Shown here one piece after another: positions 6,488 through 12,501 of a DNA stretch of 12,501 nucleotides. The stretch lies in NCBI GenBank assembly GCA_036260415.1, contig DASZZX010000031.1, forward strand, positions 1-12,501. The letters are read 5' to 3'. The number at the start of each line of letters is the position of its first letter. Positions within the stretch are counted from its first letter, which is position 1. This stretch comes from DASZZX01 sp036260415 (GTDB lineage Bacteria; Actinomycetota; Nitriliruptoria; Nitriliruptorales; JAHWKO01). Position numbers and translations under genes: made by a program. The notes under the pieces are model-generated. The model was not told where the DNA came from. It did not search any database and saw only the letters and a program-made list of their open reading frames with translations.

Positions 6488-6763
6488 GTGGAGGACCAAC
6501 GGGCGGTCGCGGCTCTGAGCCAACTCCTGCGCGCGACGGCGGAGGCCCACCACGAGGCCTACCTCGCGTCGGACGGGGTCGACCCGGAGTGGCCGATCTG
6601 GTACGCGGGCTACCTGCAGGCGCACCTCGGCGGGCTGCTCGGTCCGGGAGTGACCCGCAGCGAGCTCGTGGAGCTGCTGCGCCGGGCGGAGCGGGCTCAC
6701 GCCGAGGCGGCGGACGGCTCCGACTGGCCGCAGTTCTACGCCCGGATCCTGCTCGAACGGTGA
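6488..6763 (+). CDS. 91-residue helical protein with DPEWPxWYA motif, function unknown
   Basis: This small, mainly helical, probably cytoplasmic protein has a notable DPEWPIWYAGYL segment (residues 32-43), a basic/acidic helix SELVELLRRAERAH (58-71) and a second aromatic patch DWPQFYARIL (79-88). The repeated Trp-Pro plus Tyr-Ala pattern looks conserved and functional. Similar small actinobacterial proteins of unknown role exist, but I cannot name a family. The GTG start at 6488 is preceded by GGAGG at five-base spacing. A GTG two codons earlier would overlap that site. The gene diverges from the nuclease gene and is followed directly by a hairpin. Confidence 0.75.
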   Translation: MEDQRAVAALSQLLRATAEAHHEAYLASDGVDPEWPIWYAGYLQAHLGGLLGPGVTRSELVELLRRAERAHAEAADGSDWPQFYARILLER

Positions 6764-6768
6764 ACCCA

Positions 6769-6787
6769 CGGGCCGGCGTGCGGCCCG
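6769..6787 (+). terminator. Hairpin after the 91-residue gene
   Basis: CGGGCCG and CGGCCCG form a perfect 7-base stem with a 5-base loop, starting six bases after the TGA stop. No T-run follows. It is a plausible terminator or mRNA 3' stabiliser for the small gene, separating it from the flavoprotein gene. Confidence 0.45.
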
Positions 6788-6814
6788 ACCGTCCGGCGAG
6801 CGGCGGTTGCCCTG

Positions 6815-6853
6815 TCGGCACCCTCCCGCCACGATCGCAGCCTGGGGTGCCGA
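6815..6853. promoter_or_regulatory. Long inverted repeat upstream of the flavoprotein gene
   Basis: The arms TCGGCACCC (6815-6823) and GGGTGCCGA (6845-6853) are perfect 9-base inverted copies separated by 21 bases. The right arm ends 69 bases before the chosen flavoprotein start. The size fits either a two-site operator for a dimeric regulator or a large stem-loop in the leader. Confidence 0.4.
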
Positions 6854-6922
6854 GAGCCACCGGGACGACGATCACCGGCGTGCGGGATCTCTTGGCCGAC
6901 GCAGCGACGAGTGGAGAGCACC

Positions 6923-8332
6923 GTGACCCAGGAGTACGACGTCGTTGTCCTCGGAGGCGGCACGGCAGGGGAGAACGCGGCCTGGTACGCGATCGACAAC
7001 GGCATGACCGCCGTCGTGGTGGAGCAGGAGTTGGTGGGCGGGGAGTGCACCTTCTGGGCGTGCATGCCGTCGAAGGCGCTGCTGCGGCCCGGCGAGGTGC
7101 TGGCAGCGGTCCGCCGGGTCCCGGGGGCGGAGCCAGCCGTCACCGGGTCCGTCGACGTGGGACGCACGCTGCGCAGCCGCGACTCGTTCGCCGAGGAGTG
7201 GGACGACAAGCACCAAGTGGAGTGGTTGGAGGATGTCGGCGGCGAGCTGGTGCGCGGCCGCGGGCGGCTCGCCGGGGAGCGGACGGTCGAGGTCACCCAG
7301 GAGGACGGCACCAGCGTGACGCTGCGGGCGCGGAAGGCGGTGATCGTGGCCACCGGCTCCTCCCCCCTGCTGCCACCGATCGACGGCCTGCGCGAGACCC
7401 GTGTCTGGGGCAACCGTGCGGTCACCTCCCTGAAGGAGGTCCCACGGAGCCTGCTCGTCCTGGGTGGCGGTGCGGTGGGTGTCGAGATTGCGCAGGCCTG
7501 GCGCTGGCTCGGCGTCGAGCAGGTCACCATCGTCGAGCTCTTCGACCGTCTGCTGGCACGGGAGGAGCCCTTCGCCGGACGCCAGCTGCGCCAGCGATTC
7601 GAGGCCATCGGGATCGCGGTGCTCACCGGCGCGCGGGTCATCAAGGTGCACCGTGACCGCGACGACACCCCCGTCGTGGCGACGCTCGAGGACGGACGTC
7701 AGCTCAGCGCGGACGAGATCCTGGTCGCGGTCGGCCGTGACCCGAACACCCGCGACATCGGCTTGGAGACGGTCGGGCTGCAAGGGGGCGGCCCGCTCGA
7801 GACCGACGACCAGCTGCACGCCAAGGGGGTGACCGGCGGCTGGCTGTACGCGGTCGGCGATGTCAACGGCAAGGCGCTGTTCACCCACCAGGGCAAGTAC
7901 CAGGCACGGCTGGTGGGCGACATCATCGCGGGCCAGCAACGTGAGGACTGGGCCGACGTGCACGCGGTCCCGCGCGTGGTGTTCACCGACCCACAGGTCG
8001 CCGCCGTCGGCCTCACCGAGCAGCAGGCACGCGAGGAGGGGCTGGAACCCAGGATCCTCCAGGTCGACCTGACCAGCGCGGCCGGCGGGAAGCTTCTGGG
8101 CAAGGACGTCACCGGCACCGCGCAGCTGGTCGTCGACCCGGCGCGGCGGGTGGTCGTCGGCGCCACGTTCACCGGGCCGGGCGTCGGCGAGCTGCTCCAC
8201 GCGGCCACCATCGCCATCGTGAGCGAGGTCTCGCTCGACCGGTTGTGGCACGCCGTCCCGGCGTTCCCGACCGTGAGCGAGGTGTGGCTGCGCCTGCTGG
8301 AGGCCGATCGCAGCGCCGTGTCGCCAAGCTGA
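6923..8332 (+). CDS. Class-I pyridine nucleotide-disulfide oxidoreductase (dihydrolipoamide/mercuric reductase-like)
   Basis: The 469-residue FAD enzyme transfers electrons from NAD(P)H through a redox disulfide to an unidentified substrate. It carries an N-terminal FAD Rossmann motif (VVVLGGGTAGENAA, about 7-20) and the active-site pair C42 and C47 in GGECTFWACMPSK. A second Rossmann motif for NAD(P) is GGGAVGVEIA (181-190), followed by E205, which hints at NADH. The second FAD motif is LYAVGDVNG (308-316), and the dimerisation domain covers about 340-465. The C-terminal His-Glu dyad, usually HPTxxE, reads FPTVSE (448-453), so the usual proton-relay histidine is missing. GTG at 6923 was chosen for its GGAG at six-base spacing; GTG at 6911 has none. 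Mercuric reductase is unlikely because no C-terminal Cys pair or heavy-metal domain is present. The substrate is unknown. Confidence 0.9.
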   Translation: MTQEYDVVVLGGGTAGENAAWYAIDNGMTAVVVEQELVGGECTFWACMPSKALLRPGEVLAAVRRVPGAEPAVTGSVDVGRTLRSRDSFAEEWDDKHQVEWLEDVGGELVRGRGRLAGERTVEVTQEDGTSVTLRARKAVIVATGSSPLLPPIDGLRETRVWGNRAVTSLKEVPRSLLVLGGGAVGVEIAQAWRWLGVEQVTIVELFDRLLAREEPFAGRQLRQRFEAIGIAVLTGARVIKVHRDRDDTPVVATLEDGRQLSADEILVAVGRDPNTRDIGLETVGLQGGGPLETDDQLHAKGVTGGWLYAVGDVNGKALFTHQGKYQARLVGDIIAGQQREDWADVHAVPRVVFTDPQVAAVGLTEQQAREEGLEPRILQVDLTSAAGGKLLGKDVTGTAQLVVDPARRVVVGATFTGPGVGELLHAATIAIVSEVSLDRLWHAVPAFPTVSEVWLRLLEADRSAVSPS

Positions 8333-8333
8333 C

Positions 8334-8353
8334 GCGCGGTCGTTCGGCTGCGC
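8334..8353. terminator. Hairpin between convergent flavoprotein and anti-sigma genes
   Basis: GCGCGGTC and GGCTGCGC can form an 8-base stem with two G-T wobbles and a GTTC loop. It starts two bases after the flavoprotein stop, in the 60-base gap between convergent genes. It may serve both directions. The wobble pairs and lack of a T-run keep confidence low. Confidence 0.3.
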
Positions 8354-8392
8354 GACTGCGGGGATCGCCGGGAACGCAGGTCACCCGTCCTC

Positions 8393-8656
8393 TCAGTGCG
8401 GTGACGGAGCCAGCCCATCCACGAAGGCGGCGAGCCGCTCGAGCGCCGCCTCGTCGGGTACGGGCCGCAGCCCGGTCAGCGCCCCCCTCAGCGCGCGGTA
8501 GGTCTCCAGCTCCAGCCCGCAGCGCCGGCACGCCTCCAGGTGCCTGGCCACCACGAGCGCAAGGTCCGCCTCGAGCTGGCCGTCGAGGAACGACTGCAGC
8601 AGCGAGCGCGCCCGCCGGCAGGCGCCGGCCTGTCGACGGCGCGACCAGCGCGTCAC
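8393..8656 (-). CDS. ZAS-type anti-sigma factor paralogue, divergent from the sigma gene
   Basis: The 87-residue soluble protein has the zinc-binding anti-sigma signature: C13, then HLEACRRC with H39, C43 and C46 (HxxxCxxC), in a short helical domain. It aligns closely with the anti-sigma protein encoded at 9344-9613 (shared DGxLEA/DGELDA, HLExCRRCG and LFVDGL/AFVDGL segments), so the two are paralogues. No membrane helix is present, which fits a cytoplasmic zinc or thiol-responsive regulator. The GTG start at 8656 follows GGGAGG at five-base spacing; the longer frame to 8821 overlaps the sigma gene and is rejected. It is read away from the sigma gene across about 130 bases, so the two may share a regulated intergenic region. 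It may bind the neighbouring sigma or a different one. Confidence 0.82.
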   Translation of the reverse strand: MTRWSRRRQAGACRRARSLLQSFLDGQLEADLALVVARHLEACRRCGLELETYRALRGALTGLRPVPDEAALERLAAFVDGLAPSPH

Positions 8657-8786
8657 GGCGACCTCCCGGGGGCGTCCTGCGGCACGTCGACGGAACCCTC
8701 GACACGGGTGCCCATTCCGCCCGGCCGAGTGGCGAGCGGCAGGTCGGCGAGGAATGCACCTGCGACGAGGCGGGTTGTCGCACACG

Positions 8787-9347
8787 ATGGATCCCGACGT
8801 GGCCGAAGCGACCCACCGCAACGAGGCGTTCCGTCAGCACGTGGTGCCAGAGCTCGAGGTGCTGCTCCGCGTCGCCACGCGCCTGACCGGCGACCCCGTC
8901 GAAGCGGAGGATCTCGTGCAGGAGACGCTGATCCGTGCCTACCGGGCCGTCGACCGCTTCGACGGCCGCTACCCACGTGCGTGGCTGCTCACGATCCTGC
9001 GCAACACGCACAGGAACATGCTGCGCCGCCGCCGGGTTTTGATCGTCGACAGCTCGCACGAGATCCTGGCCCGTGCCCCGGCACGCGGCGCCGACGGTCG
9101 CGACGGCGCCGCTGAACACGTCCTGGACGCCACGCTGGACACGGCGGTCGGTGCGGCACTGCGAGCCCTGTCGGACGACTTCCGGCGCGTGGTGGTGCTG
9201 GTCGACATCGAGGGACTCACCTACCAGGAGACCGCTGACGTGCTGGACATCCCGGTGGGGACCGTGATGAGCCGGCTGCACCGTGCCCGCAGGCGCATGC
9301 GTGACCGCCTCGAGGGTGCGCCGCACCAGTCCGGAGGGCGACGATGA
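8787..9347 (+). CDS. ECF (group IV) sigma factor
   Basis: The 186-residue protein directs RNA polymerase to a stress regulon. Region 2 covers about 20-83, with EAEDLVQETLIRAYRAVDRF at 39-58 and PRAWLLTILRN at 63-73. Region 4 covers about 119-172, with YQETADVLDIPVGTVMSRLHRAR as its DNA-recognition helix-turn-helix. The spacing and motifs are those of SigE/SigR/RpoE-like ECF factors controlled by ZAS anti-sigma proteins. The 3' end overlaps the anti-sigma gene by four bases (ATGA). The start is uncertain: ATG at 8787 has no good ribosome binding site, TTG at 8775 follows GAGGCGGG, and ATG at 8754 lies too close to its GAGGA. A GGAACC box at 8692-8697 resembles an ECF -35 element, but I see no matching -10 box at the right distance. 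Confidence 0.93.
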   Translation: MDPDVAEATHRNEAFRQHVVPELEVLLRVATRLTGDPVEAEDLVQETLIRAYRAVDRFDGRYPRAWLLTILRNTHRNMLRRRRVLIVDSSHEILARAPARGADGRDGAAEHVLDATLDTAVGAALRALSDDFRRVVVLVDIEGLTYQETADVLDIPVGTVMSRLHRARRRMRDRLEGAPHQSGGRR

Positions 9348-9613
9348 GGAAGCGGCGATGGGGACGGCGGAGCAGCGTCGCGCGGGACTGCCACGAAGTG
9401 GCGGAGGTCCTGCAGACCTACGTCGACGGCGAGCTCGACGCCGCCACGGCCATGCTTGTCGCCGACCACCTCGAGGACTGCCGCCGCTGCGGCATGGAGG
9501 CGTCGGCCTACAGGGACATGAAGGCGCGGCTCGCCCGGCTGGCTGACGCTGCGGACCCGGCCGCGGTCGACCGGCTGAAGCTGTTCGTGGATGGGTTGAC
9601 GAAGGACGGCTGA
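9344..9613 (+). CDS. ZAS-type (zinc-binding) anti-sigma factor
   Basis: This 89-residue cytoplasmic protein probably binds and holds the adjacent ECF sigma factor. A basic N-terminus (MRKRRWGRR) precedes C16 and the HxxxCxxC motif HLEDCRRC with H42, C46 and C49, the signature of RsrA-like anti-sigma factors. In some of these, thiol oxidation and zinc loss release the sigma. No membrane helix is present. The ATG overlaps the sigma stop codon (ATGA) and has GGAGG six bases before it, so translation is coupled and the two products should be made in balance. The divergent gene at 8656-8393 is a close paralogue. Confidence 0.9.
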   Translation: MRKRRWGRRSSVARDCHEVAEVLQTYVDGELDAATAMLVADHLEDCRRCGMEASAYRDMKARLARLADAADPAAVDRLKLFVDGLTKDG

Positions 9614-9616
9614 CCG

Positions 9617-9637
9617 GCCTCACCCTCGCGGTGGGGC
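9617..9637 (+). terminator. Hairpin after the sigma/anti-sigma pair
   Basis: GCCTCACC and GGTGGGGC form an 8-base stem with one wobble and a 5-base loop, four bases after the anti-sigma stop. No T-run follows. It would separate the sigma operon from the siroheme genes. Confidence 0.35.
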
Positions 9638-9739
9638 GCGAGCGGGCAACCCTGGCAGTAACTACCGTGCGTTCCCCATCGCCTCGCCCGCGTGGGGCCG
9701 GAGGCGGTGCACTGGACCTGCCCCGACGCGAGACGGCCG

Positions 9740-10375
9740 GTGACCTTCGCCTTCCCTATGAGCCTCGACGTGGCCGGGCGCCGCTGCGTCGTCGTCGGCG
9801 GCGGTCCGCTGGCCGCGGCCAAGGCGCGGGCGTTGGTCGAGGCCGGGGCCGAGGTGGTGGTCCTCGCCGCGGAGCCAACGGCGGCCCTGCCGGAGGGCGT
9901 ACGCCACGTGCCGCGCGGCTACCGCCCCGGCGACCTCGCCGGCGCGTTCGTGGCGGTGGTCAGCGGGGAGGACGACCCGGACGTCGAGGCCGCGTGGCAG
10001 GAGGCCGAGAGAGAGCGGGTCCTCCTCAACGTCGTCGACGACGTCCCTCACTGCCACTTCGCCTTCCCCGCGGTGGTGCGGCGCGGGGACCTGCGGGTGG
10101 CCATCTCGACGGGCGGGAAGGCGCCGGCCCTGGCTGCCCGCCTCCGGCGCGCGCTGGAGGCCCAGCTCGGCGACGAGTACGGCCGGCTGGTGGACCTGCT
10201 GGGAGAGGTGCGTTCGGCGGCGCTGCCACGGTCCGTGCCGTTCGAGGAGTGGGCCCGTCGCTGGCAGGCGGCGGTGGCCGACCACGAGGCGCTCGCGGCG
10301 CTGGTGGCAGCCGGTGACGTCGACACTGCCCGTGACCGCATCCGCGCCAGCGTGACCGGGGAGGCCGCCCGGTGA
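9740..10375 (+). CDS. sirC: Precorrin-2 dehydrogenase / sirohydrochlorin ferrochelatase (Met8/CysG N-terminal type)
   Basis: This protein of about 211 residues oxidises precorrin-2 to sirohydrochlorin with NAD+ and, in bifunctional relatives, inserts iron to give siroheme. It carries the NAD Rossmann motif VVVGGGPLAAAKA (17-29). The catalytic segment NVVDDVPHCHFAFPA (97-111) includes D101, equivalent to the key Asp of CysG and Met8. It is followed by RRGDLRVAISTGGKAPALA (114-132), as in CysG. A helical dimerisation domain follows. GTG at 9740 was chosen because the residues after it match the usual family start (a proline, then a short hydrophobic strand before the Gly motif). GTG at 9692 is an alternative. 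The stop overlaps the start of the next gene (GTGA), so the two siroheme enzymes are translated together. Confidence 0.9.
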   Translation: MTFAFPMSLDVAGRRCVVVGGGPLAAAKARALVEAGAEVVVLAAEPTAALPEGVRHVPRGYRPGDLAGAFVAVVSGEDDPDVEAAWQEAERERVLLNVVDDVPHCHFAFPAVVRRGDLRVAISTGGKAPALAARLRRALEAQLGDEYGRLVDLLGEVRSAALPRSVPFEEWARRWQAAVADHEALAALVAAGDVDTARDRIRASVTGEAAR

Positions 10376-11151
10376 TCGGCGGTTCCCCGGCGGCACACGG
10401 CACCGTCCATCTGGTCGGGGCCGGGCCGGGCGACCCCGGCCTGCTCACGCTGCGCGCCGCGACGTTGCTGTCGACCTGCAGCTTCGTCGCCTACGACCGG
10501 CTGGTCGAGGCCGCGACGCTGACGCTCATCCCACCCACGGCCGAGCGCACCCAGGTGGGCAAGGACGCCGGCGGCGGCTGGTCACAGCAGGACGTCAACC
10601 AGCTGCTCGTCTCCGCCGCTCGCGCGGGCCACGCGGTGGTGCGCCTGAAGGGCGGCGACCCGTACGTGTTCGGCCGCGGCACCGAGGAGGTCGCCGCCTG
10701 CGTGGCGGCGGGCCTGCCGGTCGAGGTCGTGCCCGGCGCTAGCTCGGCGGTGGCGGGACCGGCGGCGGCGGGCATCCCCGTCACCCACCGCGGCGTCGCC
10801 GCCGGGTTCGCGGTGGTCACCGGACACGAGGATCCGGCCGACCCGGGATCGCAGTTGGACCACGGGGTGCTCGCGGCGTTCCCCGGCACGCTGGTGTTCC
10901 TGATGGGCCTGCGCGCGGTGGGGCGCATCGCGGCGGGCCTGCTCGCGCACGGCCGGCCGCCCGACACGCCGGTGGCGGTGGTGGCGTCGGCGACCACCGA
11001 CCGCCAGGAGGTGCTCGAGGCCGACCTGGCCTCGGTCGCGGATGCGGTCGAGCGGAGCGGGCTGCGCGGTCCGGCCACCATCGTGGTCGGGGACGTGGTA
11101 CGGCTGCGGTCGCTGGCGCGGACGCTGGCCGCCGCAGCGGCCACTGCCTGA
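10372..11151 (+). CDS. cobA: Uroporphyrinogen-III C-methyltransferase (SUMT)
   Basis: The 259-residue enzyme uses S-adenosylmethionine to methylate uroporphyrinogen III at C-2 and C-7, giving precorrin-2, the substrate of the enzyme encoded just upstream. Motifs in order are VHLVGAGPGDPGLLT (12-26), ADOMet-binding RLKGGDPYVFGRG (91-103), PGASSAVAGPAAAGIPVTHRG (121-141) and a C-terminal domain to about 250. The length is that of single-domain SUMT. The GTG start overlaps the preceding stop by four bases. Together the two genes match a split CysG and supply siroheme for sulfite or nitrite reductase, neither of which lies in the window. A hairpin overlaps its stop codon. Confidence 0.95.
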   Translation: MIGGSPAAHGTVHLVGAGPGDPGLLTLRAATLLSTCSFVAYDRLVEAATLTLIPPTAERTQVGKDAGGGWSQQDVNQLLVSAARAGHAVVRLKGGDPYVFGRGTEEVAACVAAGLPVEVVPGASSAVAGPAAAGIPVTHRGVAAGFAVVTGHEDPADPGSQLDHGVLAAFPGTLVFLMGLRAVGRIAAGLLAHGRPPDTPVAVVASATTDRQEVLEADLASVADAVERSGLRGPATIVVGDVVRLRSLARTLAAAAATA

Positions 11152-11171
11152 CCGACGACACCGGGTCGGTC
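11150..11171 (+). terminator. Hairpin at the end of the siroheme operon
   Basis: GACCGAC and GTCGGTC form a perfect 7-base stem around an 8-base loop, overlapping the cobA stop codon. There is no T-run. The position, immediately before an opposite-strand relic, suits a terminator. Confidence 0.4.
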
Positions 11172-11214
11172 GGGGCGCCGGCCAGGCTGCGGACGACTCG
11201 TCGTGGCCGCGTCG

Positions 11215-11460
11215 CTACGCGCGGATGCGCCGGGCGGCGAGCAGGGCGGCCGCGCCCCTGAGGCTGTGTCCCACCAGGGCGCAGGGACCCAGGCCGCGCT
11301 CGATCAGGGTGATGGCTGCACGGGCGAGGTCGTGGACGTTGCTCGAGACGGTCTTCTCGGTGAACGTCCCGCCGCTCTCGCCGAGGCCGGTGCAGTCGAA
11401 CCGCAGCACCGCGTATCCGCCCTTCGACAGACCCCGCGAGAGGCGGGTGAGCGTGTCGAG
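11215..11460 (-). pseudogene. Alpha/beta-hydrolase fragment, truncated at both ends
   Basis: About 81 codons encode a clear piece of an alpha/beta-hydrolase of the type often fused to OsmC. GGYAVLRFDCTGLGESGG, VSSNVHDLARA and the nucleophile elbow GHSLRG are all recognisable, the last with Arg in place of the usual Gly. The sequence before the RFDCTG strand is missing, and the match stops at a position where the next gene's frame begins on the other strand. It ends at TAG soon after the nucleophile serine, so the acid and histidine of the triad are absent. No continuation was found in the other frames. The fragment cannot be a working hydrolase. It lies between cobA and the deleted HNH gene, which marks this spot as a rearrangement scar. 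Confidence 0.7.
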
Positions 11461-11487
11461 TCGAGGACGGCGCAGCGTAGGTGGCGT

Positions 11488-11859
11488 GTGGCCGCGATCC
11501 CCATCGACAATGGCCTGGCCGGTCGGCTGGCCGGGCTGGACACCGCGGTCGACGGCGTGGCCGCGGTCGACCCGGCCCTGGTGCACTCCGACGAGCTGGG
11601 TGGGCTGCTGCGCCGCGTCAAACGCGCCCGCGACCGCCTGGACGCGGTGCACACCCGCCTGTTGGCCGCCTTCACCCACCGGCACGCCCAACGCGGCGAC
11701 GCCGTGGGCAACCCCACGGCCTGGTTGCGCGACGAGCTAGGCCGCCCCTGCCACCACCACACCATCCACACCGAACGGTGGACCGCCCACCTGCACCCCG
11801 ACAACACCGTCACCTTCACCCGCCCCGACGCCCACACCATCACCCGCGCCCCACCCTGA
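11488..11859 (+). pseudogene. DUF222-HNH endonuclease family gene with internal deletion
   Basis: The 123-residue product begins like the DUF222 domain of actinobacterial HNH proteins (about residues 1-84, with DELGGLLRRVKRARDRLDAVHTRLLAAF and NPTAWLRDEL segments). It passes directly into the tail that normally follows the HNH motif (CHHHTIHTERWTAHLHPDNTVTFTRPD, about 88-114). The central part of DUF222 and nearly all of the HNH nuclease are gone, yet the frame is preserved across the junction near 11737-11750. Family members usually run to several hundred residues. The chosen GTG at 11488 has only a weak ribosome binding site. The protein cannot be an active nuclease; whether the short form is made is unknown. 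Confidence 0.65.
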
Positions 11860-12117
11860 CCCCGTACCACGTGGCGGGCCCCCGGTTTGGACGTCCGGTT
11901 CGCGGCGTGGAACCGCGGTTCGTCGCGGGCGGGGCCGACCCACCCGAAACCCCCTGAAGACCAAGGACGTCGTGATGCGACCCATGCCGCCTTCCGCGAC
12001 GCGCGCCACCGTCGCCGCCGACACGACGCGCATCGCAGGCGACGGGTGGTCGCCGTTCGCCGCCGCGTGACCGCATCGCTCCCACGTACGATCCCACCTC
12101 GTGGACGTGCCGGTCGT

Positions 12118-12501
12118 GTGATCGCGCGGCGCTGGTGGGCGCGGGCTGGCGCCACGGTGCTCGCCGCAGGGTTGGTGGGCGTCGTCGTGCAGCCCGTGCG
12201 CGTCCGCGTCGAGGCGGCCGCGACGGTGGCCGACGCCCTCGACGCCCCGGTCCTCCGACCGTTCGCCGCGTCGGTCGAACGCCGGCCCGCCACGCCGGCT
12301 GGCGTCGAGGGCGACCTCTACACCTCCGGGACGCGCTTCCCGGCGGTGGTGCTGGTCCCCGGCGCCACGCCACTCGGGACGGAGGATCCTCGGGTGGCGC
12401 GCCTGGCGCGGGCACTGGCGGGCTCCGAGCGGGACGTGTTCGTTCCGGCCCTGGCGCTCTACGACGGCGAGCTGGTCAGCGCGGACGTCGACCGGATCGT
12501 G
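12118..12501 (+). CDS. Membrane-anchored or secreted alpha/beta-hydrolase-like protein, 3' end beyond window
   Basis: The visible 128 residues give a basic N-terminus (IARRWWARAG), one hydrophobic helix (about 11-28), a spacer, and then a hydrolase-like strand and oxyanion loop, RFPAVVLVPGATPLGTEDPRVARLARALA (73-101). This resembles dienelactone-hydrolase or acetyl-esterase-type alpha/beta-hydrolases. The catalytic Ser motif would lie beyond the right edge, so activity cannot be judged. GTG at 12118 starts just before the hydrophobic helix. GTG at 12067 in the same frame would add 17 residues and overlaps the stop of a 31-codon frame. Neither has a good ribosome binding site. A TACGAT hexamer at 12087-12092 may be a -10 element. 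Confidence 0.7.
   Translation, partial: MIARRWWARAGATVLAAGLVGVVVQPVRVRVEAAATVADALDAPVLRPFAASVERRPATPAGVEGDLYTSGTRFPAVVLVPGATPLGTEDPRVARLARALAGSERDVFVPALALYDGELVSADVDRIV

Noticed and set aside
6872..8251. A 459-codon minus-strand open frame
   Set aside because: It mirrors the flavoprotein gene, whose motifs are unmistakable on the plus strand.
8692..8720. ECF-type promoter starting with GGAACC
   Set aside because: The -35-like box is present, but no CGTC/GTT-type -10 element occurs 15-18 bases downstream, so it is not annotated as a promoter.
8169..9623. A 484-codon minus-strand open frame
   Set aside because: It is antisense to the sigma and anti-sigma genes and is made of low-complexity Arg/Pro/Ala stretches.
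11304..12293. A 329-codon minus-strand open frame
   Set aside because: It has no domain, is Arg/Ser/Thr-rich, and crosses the hydrolase relic, the HNH relic and the terminal gene in the wrong frame.

Overview
The window is very G+C-rich, gene-dense DNA with many GTG starts and strong GGAGG-type ribosome binding sites. It carries actinobacterial hallmarks: a Ku/LigD end-joining set, a zinc-binding (ZAS) anti-sigma factor beside an ECF sigma factor, and a DUF222/HNH relic. It is most likely from an actinobacterium. A deep lineage such as Nitriliruptoria or Euzebyia is possible, but this cannot be settled from the sequence alone.

Positions 1-6343 are all on the minus strand. In the direction of transcription they run: a thermonuclease-like lipoprotein (6343-5717); a four-helix membrane protein (5583-4954); an ATP-dependent DNA ligase of the LigD LIG type (4918-3905); Ku (3714-2911); a LigD-type polymerase/primase (2886-1945); a small DNA-binding-type protein with an Ala/Arg/Thr-rich body and a C-terminal Rho_N/SAP-like module (1875-1321); and a secreted coiled-coil M23 peptidase cut by the left edge (1087-1). 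The middle of this run is a non-homologous end-joining locus. LigD is split into separate polymerase and ligase genes, and no phosphoesterase gene is visible. About 190 bases upstream of ku contain imperfect 38-base repeats.

From 6488 on, most genes are on the plus strand. They are a 91-residue conserved-looking protein (6488-6763), a class-I disulfide-oxidoreductase-like flavoprotein (6923-8332), an ECF sigma factor (8787-9347) overlapping a ZAS anti-sigma gene (9344-9613), and two siroheme genes: precorrin-2 dehydrogenase (9740-10375) overlapping uroporphyrinogen-III methyltransferase (10372-11151). A second ZAS-type anti-sigma paralogue (8656-8393, minus strand) lies divergently on the other side of the sigma gene.

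Positions 11152-12066 look like a scar. They hold an alpha/beta-hydrolase fragment truncated at both ends (11460-11215, minus strand), and a DUF222-HNH gene whose centre is deleted so that its head is joined to its tail (11488-11859). About 200 bases with no convincing gene follow. The right edge cuts a membrane-anchored or secreted alpha/beta-hydrolase-like protein starting near 12118.

No tRNA, rRNA, CRISPR array or intact mobile element was recognised. No gap between genes exceeds about 260 bases. The 233 bases at 1088-1320 show nothing beyond the M23 ribosome binding site.
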